From the NCBI GenBank assembly GCA_028287605.1, contig JAQBPI010000215.1, positions 1-6,858 of the forward strand: DNA of 6,858 nt. The letters run 5' to 3'. The notes beneath the pieces are model-generated. The model did no database searches and was not told the DNA's origin. It worked only from the letters and a program-made list of their open reading frames with translations. The position numbers and the translations under genes were made by a program. The stretch comes from Chloroflexota bacterium (GTDB lineage: Bacteria; Chloroflexota; Dormibacteria; Aeolococcales; Aeolococcaceae). Below, one piece after another: positions 5,877-6,858 of the stretch (its first letter is position 1; each line of letters begins with the position of its first letter).

Positions 5877-5981
5877 ATGCTCGTCAAGCTGCTCGTGGCC
5901 GTCGGTCTGCTGACCGCCGGGCTCGGCGCCGCCGTGGTGCTGCCGGACGTCAAGCGCTACCTGGCGCTGCGGACGATGTAG
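5877..5981 (+). CDS. 34-residue single-span membrane protein (DUF6893-like small protein)
   Basis: The product has a positively charged start (MLVK), one hydrophobic helix of about 18 residues (5-22), and a basic tail LPDVKRYLALRTM. The tail resembles the PDxxRYLRxRxM ending that I recall from actinobacterial small proteins annotated as DUF6893; that match is from memory and not verified. It would be a bitopic inner-membrane peptide with the tail probably cytoplasmic. Support for the gene comes from the ideal GGAGGA ribosome binding site and from the tight fit against the convergent kelch gene, whose stop lies one base beyond this TAG. It lies 77 bp after the sigma factor gene on the same strand, so it could be co-transcribed with it or have its own promoter. 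Function is unknown. Confidence 0.7.
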   Translation: MLVKLLVAVGLLTAGLGAAVVLPDVKRYLALRTM

Positions 5982-5982
5982 C

Positions 5983-6858
5983 TCAGCTCCGCCGCCAGGC
6001 GGAGCCGTCCCACTCCCAGGCGTCCCGGTAGGCGCCCCGGCCGAGCGATCCTCCCACCAGCACCAGCCGCCCCTCCGGGGAGGCGAGCGGTGCGGTGATG
6101 CCGAAGGGCGCCACCACCGGGGGCGCGGAGTCGTGCTCGGTCCACGACCGGCCGTCCCATGACCACGTCCCCCCCGCGGGCCGTCCGTCGACGTCCAGGA
6201 ACTCGCTCTCCACGAGCAGGGTGCGATTCGTCCCCGGGTCGTAGGCCAGCAGTGCGCTGAGCGGCTCGACCCTCACCTCGGTCGGCGGGGAGAGGCGCCG
6301 CCACCCGCTGCCGTCCCAGCTCCAGGTGCTGCCGCGGTTCTCCGGGTCGGGCTCGCCGACGCCGAGCACGCCGCCGTCCGGGGCGGCGGCGATCCAGCGC
6401 AGCGGCGGGGTCGCGGCGGCGGGATGGGATGCCCAGGAGGAGCCGTCCCAGGTCCAGGTCTCGAAGCCGGTCCCCGCCGCCGGGGTGTCGCGCTCCACCA
6501 CCAGGACCGCGGTCGCGGTGTGGACGTCGAACTCGAGGCCGCGAGGGAGGCCGCCGGGAGGCGGGGCCACGGGCGGCTCGTGCCGGGTCCAGGTGGCGCC
6601 GTCCCAGGTCCAGGTGTCGTCGAGCGTCTCGCTCGCCGGGGTGCGCCGCTGACCGCCGAAGAGCACCACCGTCCTCCTCGCCGGGTCCCCGGCCATGACC
6701 GAGCCGAACCGCGGCGACGGCGCCACCCCCGGCCGCCGCAACCGCCAGCGCGGCGGCGTCCAGGTCCAGGTGTCGCCGAGGTCGAGGCCGGGGGTGCGGT
6801 CGGCGCTGCCGCCGAAGAGGACCAGCTCGCCGCGCCCCGGGTCGAAGGCGGCCGCGGC
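5983..6858 (-). CDS. Kelch-repeat beta-propeller protein, C-terminal part (5' end beyond window)
   Basis: The frame is open to the last base of the window, giving 291 visible residues; the internal ATG at 6741 is not the true start. Six kelch-type repeats are visible, each running roughly x-x-D-P-x-x-x-x-x-V-L-F-G-G, a variable loop, then D-T-W-T-W-D-G-x-x-W. The first has AAFDPGRGELVLFGG and DTWTWTPPRW; the second has VVLFGG and DTWTWDGATW; the third has ETWTWDGSSW; the fourth has STWSWDGSGW; the fifth has GTWSWDGRSW; the sixth has DAWEWDGSAW, ending in RRS at the C-terminus. Such proteins fold into propellers that bind partners or ligands and are often secreted or lipid-anchored; a signal peptide would lie outside the window. 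The double glycine degrades in the middle repeats. The stop is one base from the stop of the convergent small gene. Specific function is not predictable. Confidence 0.82.
   Translation of the reverse strand, partial: AAAAFDPGRGELVLFGGSADRTPGLDLGDTWTWTPPRWRLRRPGVAPSPRFGSVMAGDPARRTVVLFGGQRRTPASETLDDTWTWDGATWTRHEPPVAPPPGGLPRGLEFDVHTATAVLVVERDTPAAGTGFETWTWDGSSWASHPAAATPPLRWIAAAPDGGVLGVGEPDPENRGSTWSWDGSGWRRLSPPTEVRVEPLSALLAYDPGTNRTLLVESEFLDVDGRPAGGTWSWDGRSWTEHDSAPPVVAPFGITAPLASPEGRLVLVGGSLGRGAYRDAWEWDGSAWRRS
5986..6005 (+). terminator. Perfect 8-bp hairpin after the small protein stop
   Basis: GCTCCGCC (5986-5993) pairs perfectly with GGCGGAGC (5998-6005) around a GCCA loop. It starts five bases after the TAG of the 34-residue gene and lies within the final codons of the opposing kelch gene. 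No U-tract follows on either strand, so termination is possible but unproven. Confidence 0.4.
6007..6773. repeat. Six DNA-level copies of the kelch WxWDG repeat core
   Basis: On the plus strand, related tracts of the form GTCCCAGGTCCAGGT begin near 6007, 6154, 6313, 6445, 6601 and 6758, at intervals of about 147, 159, 132, 156 and 157 bp. The copies at 6445, 6601 and 6758 are the most alike; 6154 and 6007 have drifted. They encode the W-x-W-D-G-x-x-W core on the minus strand and explain the periodicity without a separate repeat element. Confidence 0.7.

Overview
The window is about 6.9 kb of very GC-rich, densely packed bacterial DNA. Start codons are often GTG or TTG, and genes overlap by a few bases. 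No RNA gene, CRISPR array, insertion sequence or phage gene is visible. The GC content, possible leaderless starts, a short PDVKRYL-type small protein and WxWDG kelch repeats would fit Candidatus Dormibacterota (Chloroflexota-related) or a deep Actinomycetota lineage. That placement is inference, not something the sequence proves.

Layout. (1) Positions 2-760 (+) hold the C-terminal part of a mannose-1-phosphate guanylyltransferase. (2) Positions 757-2165 (-) hold a convergent two-gene unit, a small predicted lipoprotein followed by a ROK-family sugar kinase, joined by a 4-bp GTGA overlap. (3) Positions 2249-5087 (+) hold a three-gene operon: a phosphoglucomutase/phosphomannomutase, a stand-alone cupin of the type II mannose-6-phosphate isomerase family, and an unrecognised polytopic membrane protein. 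Its genes are joined by TTGA and GTGA overlaps. (4) Positions 5221-5799 (+) hold an ECF-type sigma factor with no anti-sigma gene beside it, followed at 5877-5981 by a 34-residue single-span membrane protein with a strong ribosome binding site. (5) Positions 5983-6858 (-) hold the C-terminal part of a kelch/beta-propeller protein with six visible repeats, running off the window end.

How the genes fit together. The three steps from fructose-6-phosphate to GDP-mannose (isomerase, mutase, guanylyltransferase) all have candidates here. The isomerase cupin and the guanylyltransferase, fused in AlgA/ManC-type enzymes of many bacteria, are separate proteins here. The ROK kinase could feed hexose-6-phosphate into the same pool. 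The membrane protein translated with the mutase and cupin is the gene most worth following up, since it may link nucleotide-sugar supply to the envelope. At both tail-to-tail gene junctions the stop codons touch or nearly touch, and a GC-rich hairpin follows the plus-strand stop from within the opposing gene.
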